Part shown: in pieces, positions 25,097 to 36,298 of the stretch | How positions within the stretch are numbered: the first letter of the stretch is position 1 | Layout of the letters: each line of letters opens with the position of its first letter | DNA from: Bacteroidota bacterium | GTDB taxonomy: Bacteria; Bacteroidota; Bacteroidia; B-17B0; Aurantibacillaceae | DNA: 64,000 nucleotides | Reading direction: 5' to 3' | Assembly: GCA_016194985.1 (NCBI GenBank) | Contig: JACQAK010000046.1 | Location: 1-64,000 of the forward strand | Notes under the pieces: generated by a model | Databases searched by the model: none | Told to the model about the DNA's origin: nothing | The model's input: the letters and a program-made list of their open reading frames with translations, nothing else | Made by a program: the position numbers and the translations under genes

Positions 25097-26872
25097 TTAC
25101 TGAATAATCATCTCATAAGGCAAACGGGCCTGAACGCCTTTTAACTGCAATACATTTTTTAATTGTTTAACATAAATGTACTGTTCTCCCAGGTTGGCTT
25201 TCATAGCTCTGGTTTCCATATCGTCTTCGGCATGACCAAATAATTCCTGTATAGGATCCTTTTGTTTAGGCAGGTTAACTACCTTGTAATTGCTCAATTT
25301 AGCTTGTCGGGCTGCATAAGCAATGGCATCATTAATACCGCCTAATTCATCCACCAGGTTTATTTTAATAGCATCTGCCCCACTCCATACGCGTCCTTGT
25401 CCAATGCTGTCGATATTGTTTTTAGAGGTTTTTCTTCCTAAAGCTACTTTCGAAATAAACACATCATAGATATGTTCTACGCTTTGTTGTACATATTGGT
25501 ATTCATCCGGTGTGGTTCCTCTTAAAATAGTTCCTACATCACTGTGTTTATTGGTATTAACGGTGTCAATGGTGATTCCCAGTTTTTCCGATAAGGCTTT
25601 TTGCGCATTAGGAATCATACCAAATACACCAATAGAACCGGTAATGGTATTAGGTTGCGCAAAAATACGATCAGCGGCGCAACTAATGTAATATCCTCCA
25701 CTAGCCGCTACATCACCCATAGATACAATAAATGGTTTTGTTTTTTGAGCCAATACGGTTTCTCTCCAGATTACATCACTGGCCAAAGCACTTCCTCCCG
25801 GAGAATTAACACGCAATACAATTGCTTTCACATTCTCATCCAAACGGGCTTCCCTGATGGCTTTCACAATTCGGGCGCTGCCAATCTTTTCATCATTGCC
25901 TTCTCCGCTTTCGATTTCCCCAACGGCATAAATTACTGCAATTCTATCTTTCGATACTTTGGTTTCATTCACTGATTCTGAGTAATCACTTAAGGATACA
26001 AACCTGATCTTATCGGTTTCCTTAAGATTGATCTTCTTCTTGATATTACTAAACACCTCATCTTCATATAACAAATCATCTACCAGCTTATATTTTACGG
26101 CATCTTCGGGGCTTCTCACTGCCAGATTATCTGCCATGTCATTGATCTCTTTCACAGTGATATTTCTGCTCTTACCTATCCCTGTAATCATGTGATTCCA
26201 TAAAGAACCTAAGTACGTCTCCACCTGTGTACGGTTGGCATCACTCATTTTATCCAGCATAAATGGCTCAATAGCACTTTTAAATTTACCATGTCTGAAA
26301 ATCTGAACTTCCATATCGGTTTTCTCGAGCATTTTTTTAAAGAACATCATTTGTGTACTTAAGCCTTTGATTTCCATACCTCCCTGAGGATTCAGGTATA
26401 ATTTACTGGCTGTACTGGCAATATAATAGGCTTTTTGCGAATAGCCTTCGGCATAGGCATAAATAAATTTACCGGATGTTTTAAAATCCAATAAGGCATT
26501 ACGCATTTCTTCTAACGTTGCAAAACCGGTAACAGGATTGCTGATCTCCAAGTAAATACCTTTAATGGTTTTATCGTCTTTTGCTTTTTTTAAGCTGGCA
26601 ATGATATCATTTAACCCTACTGAGCCCTTTGGCATAAATGGCCCCAGATCCATATCACCAAAAGGATTTTTAACCCCTCTTTCATTGATATCTCCGTCAA
26701 GATTGATTCTTAATACTGAATTTTCTTTGGGTTTATAGCTTTCACGGGCATTCATTTTAATGGCCTCAGAAAACATACTGGTAATGGAGGCAATAACAAT
26801 AACAATCATCACAACTCCCGTTATTAAAATCCCTAAACATGAGCCAAAAAAGGCACCGAAAAACTGCTTCAT
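25097..26872 (-). CDS. sppA: Signal peptide peptidase SppA, long type
   Basis: A 591-residue membrane-anchored protease of the 67-kDa SppA class, with a transmembrane helix at about residues 10-32 and two ClpP-like halves. The Lys of the dyad lies in the first half (SQKAYYIAS, near residue 147) and the Ser in the second (ASGGYYISC, near residue 395). SppA degrades signal peptides left in the inner membrane. The length is normal and the active-site residues are present. It is read away from folK, with promoters in the 60-bp divergent gap. Confidence 0.95.
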   Translation of the reverse strand: MKQFFGAFFGSCLGILITGVVMIVIVIASITSMFSEAIKMNARESYKPKENSVLRINLDGDINERGVKNPFGDMDLGPFMPKGSVGLNDIIASLKKAKDDKTIKGIYLEISNPVTGFATLEEMRNALLDFKTSGKFIYAYAEGYSQKAYYIASTASKLYLNPQGGMEIKGLSTQMMFFKKMLEKTDMEVQIFRHGKFKSAIEPFMLDKMSDANRTQVETYLGSLWNHMITGIGKSRNITVKEINDMADNLAVRSPEDAVKYKLVDDLLYEDEVFSNIKKKINLKETDKIRFVSLSDYSESVNETKVSKDRIAVIYAVGEIESGEGNDEKIGSARIVKAIREARLDENVKAIVLRVNSPGGSALASDVIWRETVLAQKTKPFIVSMGDVAASGGYYISCAADRIFAQPNTITGSIGVFGMIPNAQKALSEKLGITIDTVNTNKHSDVGTILRGTTPDEYQYVQQSVEHIYDVFISKVALGRKTSKNNIDSIGQGRVWSGADAIKINLVDELGGINDAIAYAARQAKLSNYKVVNLPKQKDPIQELFGHAEDDMETRAMKANLGEQYIYVKQLKNVLQLKGVQARLPYEMIIQ

Positions 26873-26932
26873 AATTTTATAATTTAATTAAGCCAAGTTA
26901 GCTCACATTCTTGTATTTTTACAAATAATTAT

Positions 26933-27427
26933 ATGAACGAGGCGTATTTATGTTTGGGCGGTAATATTGAAGACAGGGAATTGGCTCTGAAACAGGCAAT
27001 ATTAAAAATAAACCGTGAAGTTGGTGAAATTGTAGCCAAATCCGGCATTTATGAAACAGAGGCCTGGGGAGTAGATAACCAGCAAGCTTACCTTAATCAA
27101 TGTGTTAAATTACAAACAGACTTGCATGCCTCTGACTTAATTCACACCTTATTGGCTATTGAAAAAGAACTGGGCCGTGAACGAATGTTAAGCGGCACCT
27201 ACGAACCCAGGATCATTGACATTGATGTGCTTTTTTTTAATGATGCCGTTATCGAAAGTGATGCCCTGATTGTTCCACACCCCCGATTGCATTTAAGGAA
27301 ATTTGTACTAATTCCTCTTCAGGAAATTGCCCCCGATTATTTGCATCCTGTTTTAAATAAAACTATCTTTAGTTTGTTAAGTGATTGTCAGGATACCTCT
27401 GACGTTAAATTATATAAATCCTATTAG
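26933..27427 (+). CDS. folK: 2-amino-4-hydroxy-6-hydroxymethyldihydropteridine diphosphokinase
   Basis: A 164-residue enzyme of folate synthesis that transfers pyrophosphate from ATP to 6-hydroxymethyl-7,8-dihydropterin. The HPPK signature is seen as LGRERMLSGTYEPRIIDIDV (about residues 82-101), with YLCLGGNIEDRE at the start and VPHPRLHLRKFVL toward the end. It lies six bases ahead of a deoxynucleoside kinase gene, a pairing common in Bacteroidota. Confidence 0.96.
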   Translation: MNEAYLCLGGNIEDRELALKQAILKINREVGEIVAKSGIYETEAWGVDNQQAYLNQCVKLQTDLHASDLIHTLLAIEKELGRERMLSGTYEPRIIDIDVLFFNDAVIESDALIVPHPRLHLRKFVLIPLQEIAPDYLHPVLNKTIFSLLSDCQDTSDVKLYKSY

Positions 27428-27432
27428 TAATT

Positions 27433-28041
27433 ATGTTTATTTGTATAGAAGGCAACATTGGCTCCGGAAAAAGCACACTGGCTCAAGCCCTGGCTAAAAA
27501 ATTAAAGGCAACTTACCTGCCCGAACAATTTGAAGAAAATACATTGTTACCCCTGTTTTACAGCGACAATAAAACCTTTGCCTTTCCAACGGAATATTCT
27601 TTCTTAATAGATCGCCAGAAACAATTAAGCAATTATTTCAAAGCGGTTAAAAAGAATACAACAACCGTTAGTGATTTTCATTTCGACAAATGTGTATGCT
27701 TTGCTAATGCAAATCTGTCATCCAAAGATTTTTCCTTTTTCAAAAAACATTTCAAGCCTTTACGCAAAACTATTCCTACTCCCGATTTGGTAGTATATCT
27801 TGACACATCCACCTCTTTATTAATGAAAAACATTGACAAACGAGGCAGAACAATTGAAAAAAAATTAAAGAAAAATTATCTTGAAAAATTAAAAAAGAGT
27901 CTGGATAGATACTACATGGCTGACGGAAAAGTCAACACTATTGTCCTGATCTTAACGATTAACGAATACAACTCCACTACCCTCGATAATTGTTGTAAAG
28001 AAATTATTGAAATTGTACAAAAATTGGTAGGAATTTTGTAA
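27433..28041 (+). CDS. Deoxynucleoside kinase family protein
   Basis: A 202-residue P-loop kinase. The Walker A motif GNIGSGKST is at residues 7-15, the FPTEYSFLIDRQKQL region follows, and the substrate and LID elements VVYLDTS and KRGRTIEKK come later. Such enzymes phosphorylate deoxynucleosides in salvage; the base preference cannot be told. It is cotranscribed with folK. The end of the gene almost touches an OmpA-family gene whose own start is missing, so the junction right after this stop is suspicious. Confidence 0.88.
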   Translation: MFICIEGNIGSGKSTLAQALAKKLKATYLPEQFEENTLLPLFYSDNKTFAFPTEYSFLIDRQKQLSNYFKAVKKNTTTVSDFHFDKCVCFANANLSSKDFSFFKKHFKPLRKTIPTPDLVVYLDTSTSLLMKNIDKRGRTIEKKLKKNYLEKLKKSLDRYYMADGKVNTIVLILTINEYNSTTLDNCCKEIIEIVQKLVGIL

Positions 28042-28076
28042 ACAACAAGCCTCTGAACAATACCAAAATTAAGGTA

Positions 28077-29900
28077 ATGAATGGTTCTACTACCATTACC
28101 GAATTTGATACCAAAGACAACCATAACTTTAAAACCAAATTACAATACGGTAACGTTTATGATATCTATTTTATCAATGCCAAGTGTCAAACCATGTTTA
28201 TCAGGATATTTGCCGATGGTGTTCCGGAAAACAAACGTTACTACAAAATTACCTATGCATTGGATATTCCTTTTTTCCTGAAAGATCATAATGTAATTGA
28301 TACCACACAATTCATCAAACCTTTTCATCAGATCGTATTTGATGGTAAATCAAAGTTTGTAGATGATACTGTTTACATGAATAAGTTCATTAAAAACATT
28401 TACAAAAAAGAAGTGCCTGTTGCTGTTGTAAAAAAAGACACCACTGTTCCTTTCATCAATACTGAAAAACTAAAAGAATACGTTCAGCTGGCCGGTAAAT
28501 TAAGTCTCGACAATGACAAACAATCTCCTTTAAAAAACAAAACCATTTCATTAGTCAATAAAAAAGGCGAAGTTATTTCAACATCACAAACCACTAATCA
28601 TGGCATGTTTATATTTCAGGGCATTGATGCCGAGCAGGCAGACGGCATCAGCGTAACCCTAAGCAGTGCTGATAATCCTAATAACGATAAGGTAAAACTT
28701 CAAAACACCTCCCATGATAATATTGACCTGACTTCCGGAGATGCCAATCAAACCTATTCTTTCAAAAATAAAGAAGGAAACAATCTAATCACCAAACTGA
28801 TAAATAAAGACTTCAGATATAATATTGCCGGTAAGCTGGTGGCTTCAAATGGTTCAGAGAAAAAAGTAGGATCCAACAAATCGGTGTATTTGATGAATAA
28901 CAAAAATGTGATTGTTCAGAAAACAAAAACCAATGCCTTGGGAGTATTCTTATTTCCAAAGATCGTTCCGGGAGAATCTTATACCATTGCATATGATAGT
29001 GCTGATGCGGAACTTAATTTTGTAATGAATTTATATAGTGTAAAAGATAAATTCATTAAACGTTTGGACTCCGTTTCCGGTAAAAAATTTGTATACAAAT
29101 TCTTATCCATTTCCAATAGTTCATTCAATGATTTGGTGATGGATGATTCCGAATTAAAAATGAACGTAAAAGGGCGATTGTATGGTGATAATAAAAACAA
29201 TCCCTTATCTGATTTAAAAGTTTTGTTATTAAACGATAAATTCGAAAAAATTGACTCAGCAATAACCAATAAGGATGGGGATTTTTCGTTTAAACATTTA
29301 CCTTATACCAAACAGATCCTGATCACCGCCGAAAATGAAAAAAGTATCTTGGAGTCCTTTAATAATATATTGGTGTTTGATAATGAAGATAATCTGATAA
29401 AATTAGTATCGCAGGTAAAAGGGCAAAAATTCAACTACAAACCTTTATCAACCGAACAAAGTCGTTTTACTGAAATTTATGTAGATGATCCATGGTTATC
29501 GATTATTGAACGGGAAACCTCATCAAGAACTAAGCAGGGCACTAATGAAACGATCATTGAAAACATTTTATTTGAATTTAATAAGGCCGATCTTCAGGTA
29601 CAATCTCAGCAAACACTGGATAAAGTAGTATTAGCAATGTTAAGTAATGATAAATTCAATATCGAATTAAGTGCGCACAGCGATAGTAAAGGGAGCGATG
29701 CTTATAATTTGAAGTTAAGCGAACAACGCGCCAACTCTGCTAAAAATTACATTATCAGCAAAGGCATTGATGCCGGCAGAATAAAAGCTATTGGCTTTGG
29801 AGAATCTAAATTATTAAACAACTGCGGCAATAATGCAATTTGCAGCGACGATGAACATGCAGTAAACAGACGTTTAGAATTTAAACTGATTTTCAAATAA
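28077..29900 (+). CDS. OmpA-family protein lacking its signal peptide
   Basis: 607 residues from the first ATG. The C-terminal domain (about 490-607) is OmpA-like peptidoglycan-binding: ILFEFNKADLQVQSQQ, HSDSKGSDAYNLKLSEQRA and NRRLEFKL. Three carboxypeptidase-regulatory-like modules lie near residues 138-215, 243-310 and 360-425. The start is odd. The frame is open upstream to a TGA at 28008-28010 and encodes VNNKPLNNTKIKV, a natural part of the first module, but no start codon or signal peptide exists before the dNK gene is reached. Relatives carry a signal peptide here. The 5' end therefore seems to have been deleted or misassembled. Confidence 0.85.
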   Translation: MNGSTTITEFDTKDNHNFKTKLQYGNVYDIYFINAKCQTMFIRIFADGVPENKRYYKITYALDIPFFLKDHNVIDTTQFIKPFHQIVFDGKSKFVDDTVYMNKFIKNIYKKEVPVAVVKKDTTVPFINTEKLKEYVQLAGKLSLDNDKQSPLKNKTISLVNKKGEVISTSQTTNHGMFIFQGIDAEQADGISVTLSSADNPNNDKVKLQNTSHDNIDLTSGDANQTYSFKNKEGNNLITKLINKDFRYNIAGKLVASNGSEKKVGSNKSVYLMNNKNVIVQKTKTNALGVFLFPKIVPGESYTIAYDSADAELNFVMNLYSVKDKFIKRLDSVSGKKFVYKFLSISNSSFNDLVMDDSELKMNVKGRLYGDNKNNPLSDLKVLLLNDKFEKIDSAITNKDGDFSFKHLPYTKQILITAENEKSILESFNNILVFDNEDNLIKLVSQVKGQKFNYKPLSTEQSRFTEIYVDDPWLSIIERETSSRTKQGTNETIIENILFEFNKADLQVQSQQTLDKVVLAMLSNDKFNIELSAHSDSKGSDAYNLKLSEQRANSAKNYIISKGIDAGRIKAIGFGESKLLNNCGNNAICSDDEHAVNRRLEFKLIFK

Positions 29901-29901
29901 C

Positions 29902-30609
29902 ATGTTCCCTCCTTCCGAAATTATTGAAGCTTCTCAGGTTATTTATGAAGACAATCATTTGATTGTGATCAATAAAAAAGCGTCTGAAATTGTGCAGGGC
30001 GATAAAACCGGCGACACACCTTTGTCTGAAAAAGTAAAGAATTTTATTAAGCAACGGGATAACAAACCCGGCAATGTGTTCTGTGGTGTGTGCCACCGCT
30101 TAGACAGGCCTGTTTCGGGCATTGTTATTTTTGCCAAAACCAGTAAGGCTTTATCGCGCATGAATGAATTATTCAGAGACAAGACCATTCAAAAAACCTA
30201 CTGGGCAGTGGTAAAAAATAACCCACCTAAAATAACAGACCGCTTAACGCACTATTTAATTAAGAACGAGAAAACAAATACGTCCAAAGCATTTGCTACT
30301 GAACGTCCTGGTGCTTTAAAAGCAGAATTATCCTATACCTTGATTGCTTCTATATCCAATTACCATTTACTGGAAATCAATTTATATACAGGACGCCATC
30401 ATCAGATACGGGCACAATTATCTGCTATTGGCTGCCCCATTAAAGGTGATTTGAAATACGGCTTCGACCGTTCCAACCAAACGCCTTTTATACATTTACA
30501 TTCCTATAAAGCAGAATTCATACATCCTATTAAACAGGAAAAAATAAGTATTACCTGTAAACCCCGAACGGATGATACGGTATGGAATGAATTAACGAAA
30601 CTGGTTTAG
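29902..30609 (+). CDS. RluA-family pseudouridine synthase
   Basis: A 235-residue enzyme that converts uridine to pseudouridine in RNA. It has the catalytic motif HRLDRPVSG (Asp near residue 67), GRHHQIRAQL near residue 163 and the DLKYG segment. The short form without an S4 domain resembles RluA/RluC-like enzymes; the target site (rRNA or tRNA) is unknown. It starts one base after the OmpA stop and overlaps by four bases the convergent gene beyond it. Confidence 0.93.
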   Translation: MFPPSEIIEASQVIYEDNHLIVINKKASEIVQGDKTGDTPLSEKVKNFIKQRDNKPGNVFCGVCHRLDRPVSGIVIFAKTSKALSRMNELFRDKTIQKTYWAVVKNNPPKITDRLTHYLIKNEKTNTSKAFATERPGALKAELSYTLIASISNYHLLEINLYTGRHHQIRAQLSAIGCPIKGDLKYGFDRSNQTPFIHLHSYKAEFIHPIKQEKISITCKPRTDDTVWNELTKLV

Positions 30610-31232
30610 AATTTTCCCTGAATACCAATTCCGAAATTAACACCACCACCTGTCAGATCAAGCACATCGTTATAATTGGTAAAGGTGTTTTTAAAATCCA
30701 TATTACGGTAAGCATAATGCACATAGGCCAGGTTAATAAACATACCTACATATTTACCAAAATAAAAACGAGGTTGTAAGTGTATATCGAATACTAAACC
30801 ACCGCCCTTTGCTGATGAAATAGCTTGATCACGCTGTTCCCAATTAATATTAGAATATCCTATATTAAAGCCACCTAACATATCTACATATTTAGCTCTT
30901 ACAAAGTGAGCATTTACTAAAGCAGTTATATCAATCGCTTTAATAGAAGGTGTTGAATGTGTTGCAGTATCTTCAGACGTAAAATAATCAGATAGCTGAA
31001 CTTTAGCCCCAACACCTAACCAATTTAAAACCCCACGTTCGTACTGCAGGCTTAGCATTTTATTAGCAGCCGCACTGTGATCGGATTTAGGATTGGTAGC
31101 CACTTTGGATGTGTAACTATAAATACCCAAATCTGCTCCAAAAGCCACCACATTGGTATTTTTCTCGAAACTTTTTTGTGCAAATGCACTCACAGAACTT
31201 ACGATTGCCAAAACGAAAATTATTTTCTTCAT
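30606..31232 (-). CDS. Probable outer-membrane beta-barrel protein
   Basis: A 208-residue protein with a signal peptide (1-18, ending SAFAQ) and alternating hydrophobic strands typical of a small barrel (VVAFGADLGIYSYTS, LVNAHFVRAKYVDMLGGFNI, MFINLAYVHYAYRN), ending in a terminal Phe (GIGIQGKF). The C-terminal Phe is the usual BAM recognition residue. No named family is recognised. It lies downstream of a PorE-like gene on the same strand, 24 bp away, and is probably cotranscribed. Confidence 0.75.
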   Translation of the reverse strand: MKKIIFVLAIVSSVSAFAQKSFEKNTNVVAFGADLGIYSYTSKVATNPKSDHSAAANKMLSLQYERGVLNWLGVGAKVQLSDYFTSEDTATHSTPSIKAIDITALVNAHFVRAKYVDMLGGFNIGYSNINWEQRDQAISSAKGGGLVFDIHLQPRFYFGKYVGMFINLAYVHYAYRNMDFKNTFTNYNDVLDLTGGGVNFGIGIQGKF

Positions 31233-31256
31233 ATAGTCTTTTTTTATAAAATTAAT

Positions 31257-33281
31257 CTATTTCCCCGTAATTAAAAACTCCGTCCGTCTGTTTTTTGCAC
31301 GACCTTCTTCCGTAGTATTTTCTGCAATAGGCTTATTAGGCCCGAAACCTTTGGCGGTAATACGTTTTCCGTCAACCCCCTTTTCTTCCAAATACGCTTT
31401 CACCGTATAAGCCCTGTTAGCCGACAAAGCCTCGTTAGCTTTGGCCGCACCCACATTATCTGTGTGTCCTTGTATCTCAATTGTAATGGTAGGATTTTCT
31501 GATAAATATTCAGCAAATGATTCCAGAACAATGAACGATTCCTTCTTTATATCTGCCGAATTGGTGTTGTAATATAAATTATTGATCACAAACGAACTTC
31601 CGGCATTAGCCTGATTTACTTCCATTTTCACCGGTTTGGGCTGATTAGCAAAACTGGCATCTTTAACACTTACAACCTTTGATGAGAAGGCATAATCTTC
31701 TTTTTTTACGGTAATCAACAGGTCATCTTTCTTTTTCAAATTGATGGCCACCATCGCCGTTCCTTTAGCGGAATCCACTACCGCCAATGTTTTTTCTTTT
31801 GTAACGGTATTGGTAACTTCTACTTTAGCCCCTTCAATTTTATTACCTGATTTATCCTTCATTTCAATATTCATGAAGGTGGTTTCCTGCGGACGTGCTT
31901 CCTTATATAAATCAAAGGAATACAAGTCATAACGGCCTATGCCCTTACCTCTCATTTTTCCTTCGTCATAAGAAAAGAAATAACCGGTTTTACTATCTGT
32001 ACTCACAAAAAAACCTACATCATCTGCTTCTGTATTGATAGGATAACCAATATTTTCAGGTTCTGCCCATTCGCCTTTTTCGTTTTTACGAACATAAAAA
32101 ATATCCATACCTCCAAAACCAAAATGCCCGTCGCTACTAAAATACAGAGTTTCACTATCCGAGTGAATGAATGGTGTTTTTTCGTGACCGGATGTATTGA
32201 TTTTAGGCCCCATATTTTGCGGCACGCCCCAAACTCCTGTTTTAGGGTCTTTACGCGTAACATACAAATCAATTCCGCCATAACCTCCCGGTCTGTCGCT
32301 CGCAAAATATAGTGAGTTGCCATCGGCACTTAAGGTAGGCTGCGAATCCCAATACACCGGGTGATTAACATTGGCTCCTATTTTACTAATCTCGCTCCAG
32401 GATTCATCTTCATTTCTACTCACATAAATATCACAATTGGGCTGTGCACCTCCTTCCTGGCGGCTCATAGCAAAGTATAATAATTTATTATCAATGGAAA
32501 TGGTACAACCACCCTGATTATCATCGGTGGTATTAAAAGGCGGCGACATCGGTTCTCCGGCATTAAACACACCTGTTTTATCGCGTGTAGCTACCATAAA
32601 CATTTCCTTTTCACCATCCAGCGCTTTTACAGTATTCATTGATTTTAAAGGAACTTTACGGGTAAAGAAACATAATTTGTCATCCGGAGAAATATAAGCC
32701 AGATACTCATCTGTTTTAGTAGAAACTCCCGTTACGACTTTAGGTTCAAAAGGCACAATTTTCTTTTTAAGTTCGCTTTCCTTTTTAGCGTACTTGATCA
32801 TTTCTTTTGCCTGATAAATCTGCCCTTCATACTCCCTCGCAAATTTTTTATCATCATCATCTTTAAATTTTAAAAAGAGTTGTAAGTATTTAATAGCCGA
32901 ATCATTTTTCATTTCCTCATAATAATTAAAACCTATATAATAATATGGCTCTGAATGTATCTGAGGACAGGCAGCTATGGCTTTATAAAAAAACGGAACT
33001 GCCGCCGCAAATGATTTATCTTCCAGCTTACTATGAACAACAATCTCGCGAGCCATGGCCAGATTAGCTTCCGCAAAATCAGGTTCTTCAGTCAGACATT
33101 CTCTTAAAAAACCAAGACGCTCAGGCTTTTTATATTTCTTTTTATCAATGGCTTTTTCATAAAGCTTTAAGGCTTTCTTATTATCAATCTCTACACAATA
33201 CTTGGAAGGAGCACCCTCTTCTTCCTGTGCAATAAACGAAACAGAATACATTAAAAACAGAGATAATATTAGTTTGTTCAT
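31257..33281 (-). CDS. TPR / PD40 propeller / OmpA protein, PorE-like
   Basis: A 674-residue protein. After a signal peptide (1-19) come TPR-like helices (about 30-170), a PD40 beta-propeller (about 190-450, with TLSADGNSLYFASDRPGGYG and YFSSDGHFGFGGMDI), a regulatory-like domain (about 470-545) and an OmpA domain (about 555-674, with IEIQGHTDNVG and AKNRRTEFLI). The order TPR, propeller, CRD and OmpA is that of PorE, a periplasmic part of the T9SS that binds peptidoglycan. No lipobox Cys is seen, unlike the lipoprotein PorE. Many Bacteroidota have several paralogues, so the T9SS role is probable, not proven. Confidence 0.82.
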   Translation of the reverse strand: MNKLILSLFLMYSVSFIAQEEEGAPSKYCVEIDNKKALKLYEKAIDKKKYKKPERLGFLRECLTEEPDFAEANLAMAREIVVHSKLEDKSFAAAVPFFYKAIAACPQIHSEPYYYIGFNYYEEMKNDSAIKYLQLFLKFKDDDDKKFAREYEGQIYQAKEMIKYAKKESELKKKIVPFEPKVVTGVSTKTDEYLAYISPDDKLCFFTRKVPLKSMNTVKALDGEKEMFMVATRDKTGVFNAGEPMSPPFNTTDDNQGGCTISIDNKLLYFAMSRQEGGAQPNCDIYVSRNEDESWSEISKIGANVNHPVYWDSQPTLSADGNSLYFASDRPGGYGGIDLYVTRKDPKTGVWGVPQNMGPKINTSGHEKTPFIHSDSETLYFSSDGHFGFGGMDIFYVRKNEKGEWAEPENIGYPINTEADDVGFFVSTDSKTGYFFSYDEGKMRGKGIGRYDLYSFDLYKEARPQETTFMNIEMKDKSGNKIEGAKVEVTNTVTKEKTLAVVDSAKGTAMVAINLKKKDDLLITVKKEDYAFSSKVVSVKDASFANQPKPVKMEVNQANAGSSFVINNLYYNTNSADIKKESFIVLESFAEYLSENPTITIEIQGHTDNVGAAKANEALSANRAYTVKAYLEEKGVDGKRITAKGFGPNKPIAENTTEEGRAKNRRTEFLITGK

Positions 33282-33296
33282 TATAATATTTTAAGA

Positions 33297-33385
33297 TTTA
33301 GAAGGTTTAGAATGTGAGAAAATTAGAAAATTGAATGATAGTAATTACTTAATTTTTCTAAACTTTCTAACTTTCAATTCTTAAT
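33297..33385. repeat. AT-rich imperfect inverted repeat
   Basis: The gap holds GAAGGTTTAGAA with TTAGAAAATTGAA on one side and the near-inverse TTTTTCTAAACTTTCTAAC with TTTCAATTC on the other. It is an AT-rich stem-loop of the kind found dispersed between Bacteroidota genes. Confidence 0.4.
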
Positions 33386-34324
33386 TTACTTAGGCTTATA
33401 AACAGGCGTTTGCTTGTCCGGTTCAGGCTTTTTAACATTATCTGTTTTATCCTTATCCTTTCTGATATCAATAGCAGGCTCATATACCCATTTACCTTTT
33501 TTCATTTCCAGAGCATCAAAACTGCCATCCGGACCATAGTACTGATATTGCCCTTCCAATGTAGGATCCAAACCATTGGGCGCCAAATGACTAAACACGA
33601 TCTGCTTTCTTCCTGAATTGTATTTTAACGACATAGATACTTCATCGGCATACTCAAACATAATACGTTTGGCAAATTTGCCCGGAAATTTAAATACGTC
33701 TTTTCCAAATACAGGTGTTCCATCCGGTTTAAAGGACAATACATCAATGAATTTTCGTTGAGTCAGTTTCTCATTTCCATCCCAGGCAATTAAGGTATAA
33801 AAATCATCGTCGGATTTAATGCAGTCTACATAAAGCATTCCAAACCATTTACCGGGATCTGACACGTAATTTTCAGGAGTCTTTACAGTTGCCGATTTAT
33901 CCAGTAATTGAAACACTTCGTATTGTGATGTTGTTTCTTTCTTAAACAACCCCTTTTTAACTGTTTTAGAATTATTGACCTGTATAAATCCAAAGTAGTA
34001 ATAGGTTTCATCATCTTTACGCATATCCCAGGTAATAATCCTGAATTTTTTATCGGGAGATAGCACAAAAGACACATCCCTTTTTAAGCTATCGAACGAA
34101 TAAGTCATAGATTTTTCATCTTTCAGAATCTCATTCCAAAGTGCCAGAAATTGCTTATTGGCTTCAAAACGATTGGCTTCTTTTTTACTGTAAAATACTT
34201 TTTGAGAAATGTGCTTCAACGAATCCTCCAGCTGAGCATAATAGCTGATATCCGTTTCGGATAGCTGAGCCAAGGCTTTACCGAAAAAACAGATGAATAA
34301 ACTAACTGAAAGGATAATCCGCAT
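33386..34324 (-). CDS. Exported protein of unknown function
   Basis: A 312-residue protein with a signal peptide (1-19, FICFFGKALAQ) and a soluble body of mixed strands and helices (FVLSPDKKFRIITWDMRKDD, YYYFGFIQVNN, LYVDCIKSDDDFYTLIAWDG, KYNSGRKQIVFSHLAPN). The final 25 residues are rich in Lys, Pro and Asp. It looks like a periplasmic or surface protein of a Bacteroidota-specific type that I cannot name. It reads in the same direction as the PorE-like gene, with a repeat between. Confidence 0.75.
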   Translation of the reverse strand: MRIILSVSLFICFFGKALAQLSETDISYYAQLEDSLKHISQKVFYSKKEANRFEANKQFLALWNEILKDEKSMTYSFDSLKRDVSFVLSPDKKFRIITWDMRKDDETYYYFGFIQVNNSKTVKKGLFKKETTSQYEVFQLLDKSATVKTPENYVSDPGKWFGMLYVDCIKSDDDFYTLIAWDGNEKLTQRKFIDVLSFKPDGTPVFGKDVFKFPGKFAKRIMFEYADEVSMSLKYNSGRKQIVFSHLAPNGLDPTLEGQYQYYGPDGSFDALEMKKGKWVYEPAIDIRKDKDKTDNVKKPEPDKQTPVYKPK

Positions 34325-34426
34325 TGACCTATAACTTAATTATGAGTGGAAAGTTACAGAAAATTAGTTAGTAATTTAAGAGTCAGGTTCTTAAAGAATA
34401 TTAAAAAGAAAGTAGAATTTACCCTG

Positions 34427-34508
34427 TCGTCATTCTGAACTTGTTTTAGAATCTCAACGGTAGTAAAATCAATATCTAAAAGATGCCGAATCAAGTTCGG
34501 CATGACAA
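34427..34508. repeat. Dispersed palindromic unit upstream of the exported protein
   Basis: TCATTCTGAACTTGTTTTAGAATCTCA is followed after about 40 bp by ATGCCGAATCAAGTTCGGCATGACA; the latter contains the palindrome TGCCGAATCAAGTTCGGCA. The left part resembles the unit at 18.95 kb. It lies between abcF and the next gene and may end transcription. Confidence 0.55.
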
Positions 34509-34509
34509 T

Positions 34510-36135
<1,626 letters not shown>

Positions 36136-36159
36136 TTAAAAAAATTAGGCGGCAAAGAT

Positions 36160-36260
36160 ACCAAAAAGATGTGAGATTTAAGATATGAGAACAGAGATTT
36201 AAAACCTCAAAAAAACATAAAATCTGCCTTCTTTTATCTTATATCTCATATCTCATATCC
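36160..36260. repeat. Intergenic AT-rich inverted repeat with ATATCTCAT units
   Basis: GATGTGAGATTTAAGATATGAGA faces ATCTTATATCTCATATCTCATATCC across about 50 bp. These are imperfect inverted copies built from ATATCTCAT steps, between the divergent abcF and pruA genes. Any hairpin would sit in the leader or promoter zone. Confidence 0.4.
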
Positions 36261-36298
36261 AAAAAATGGGTAACTTCGTTCCTCTAAAAATTAACGAT

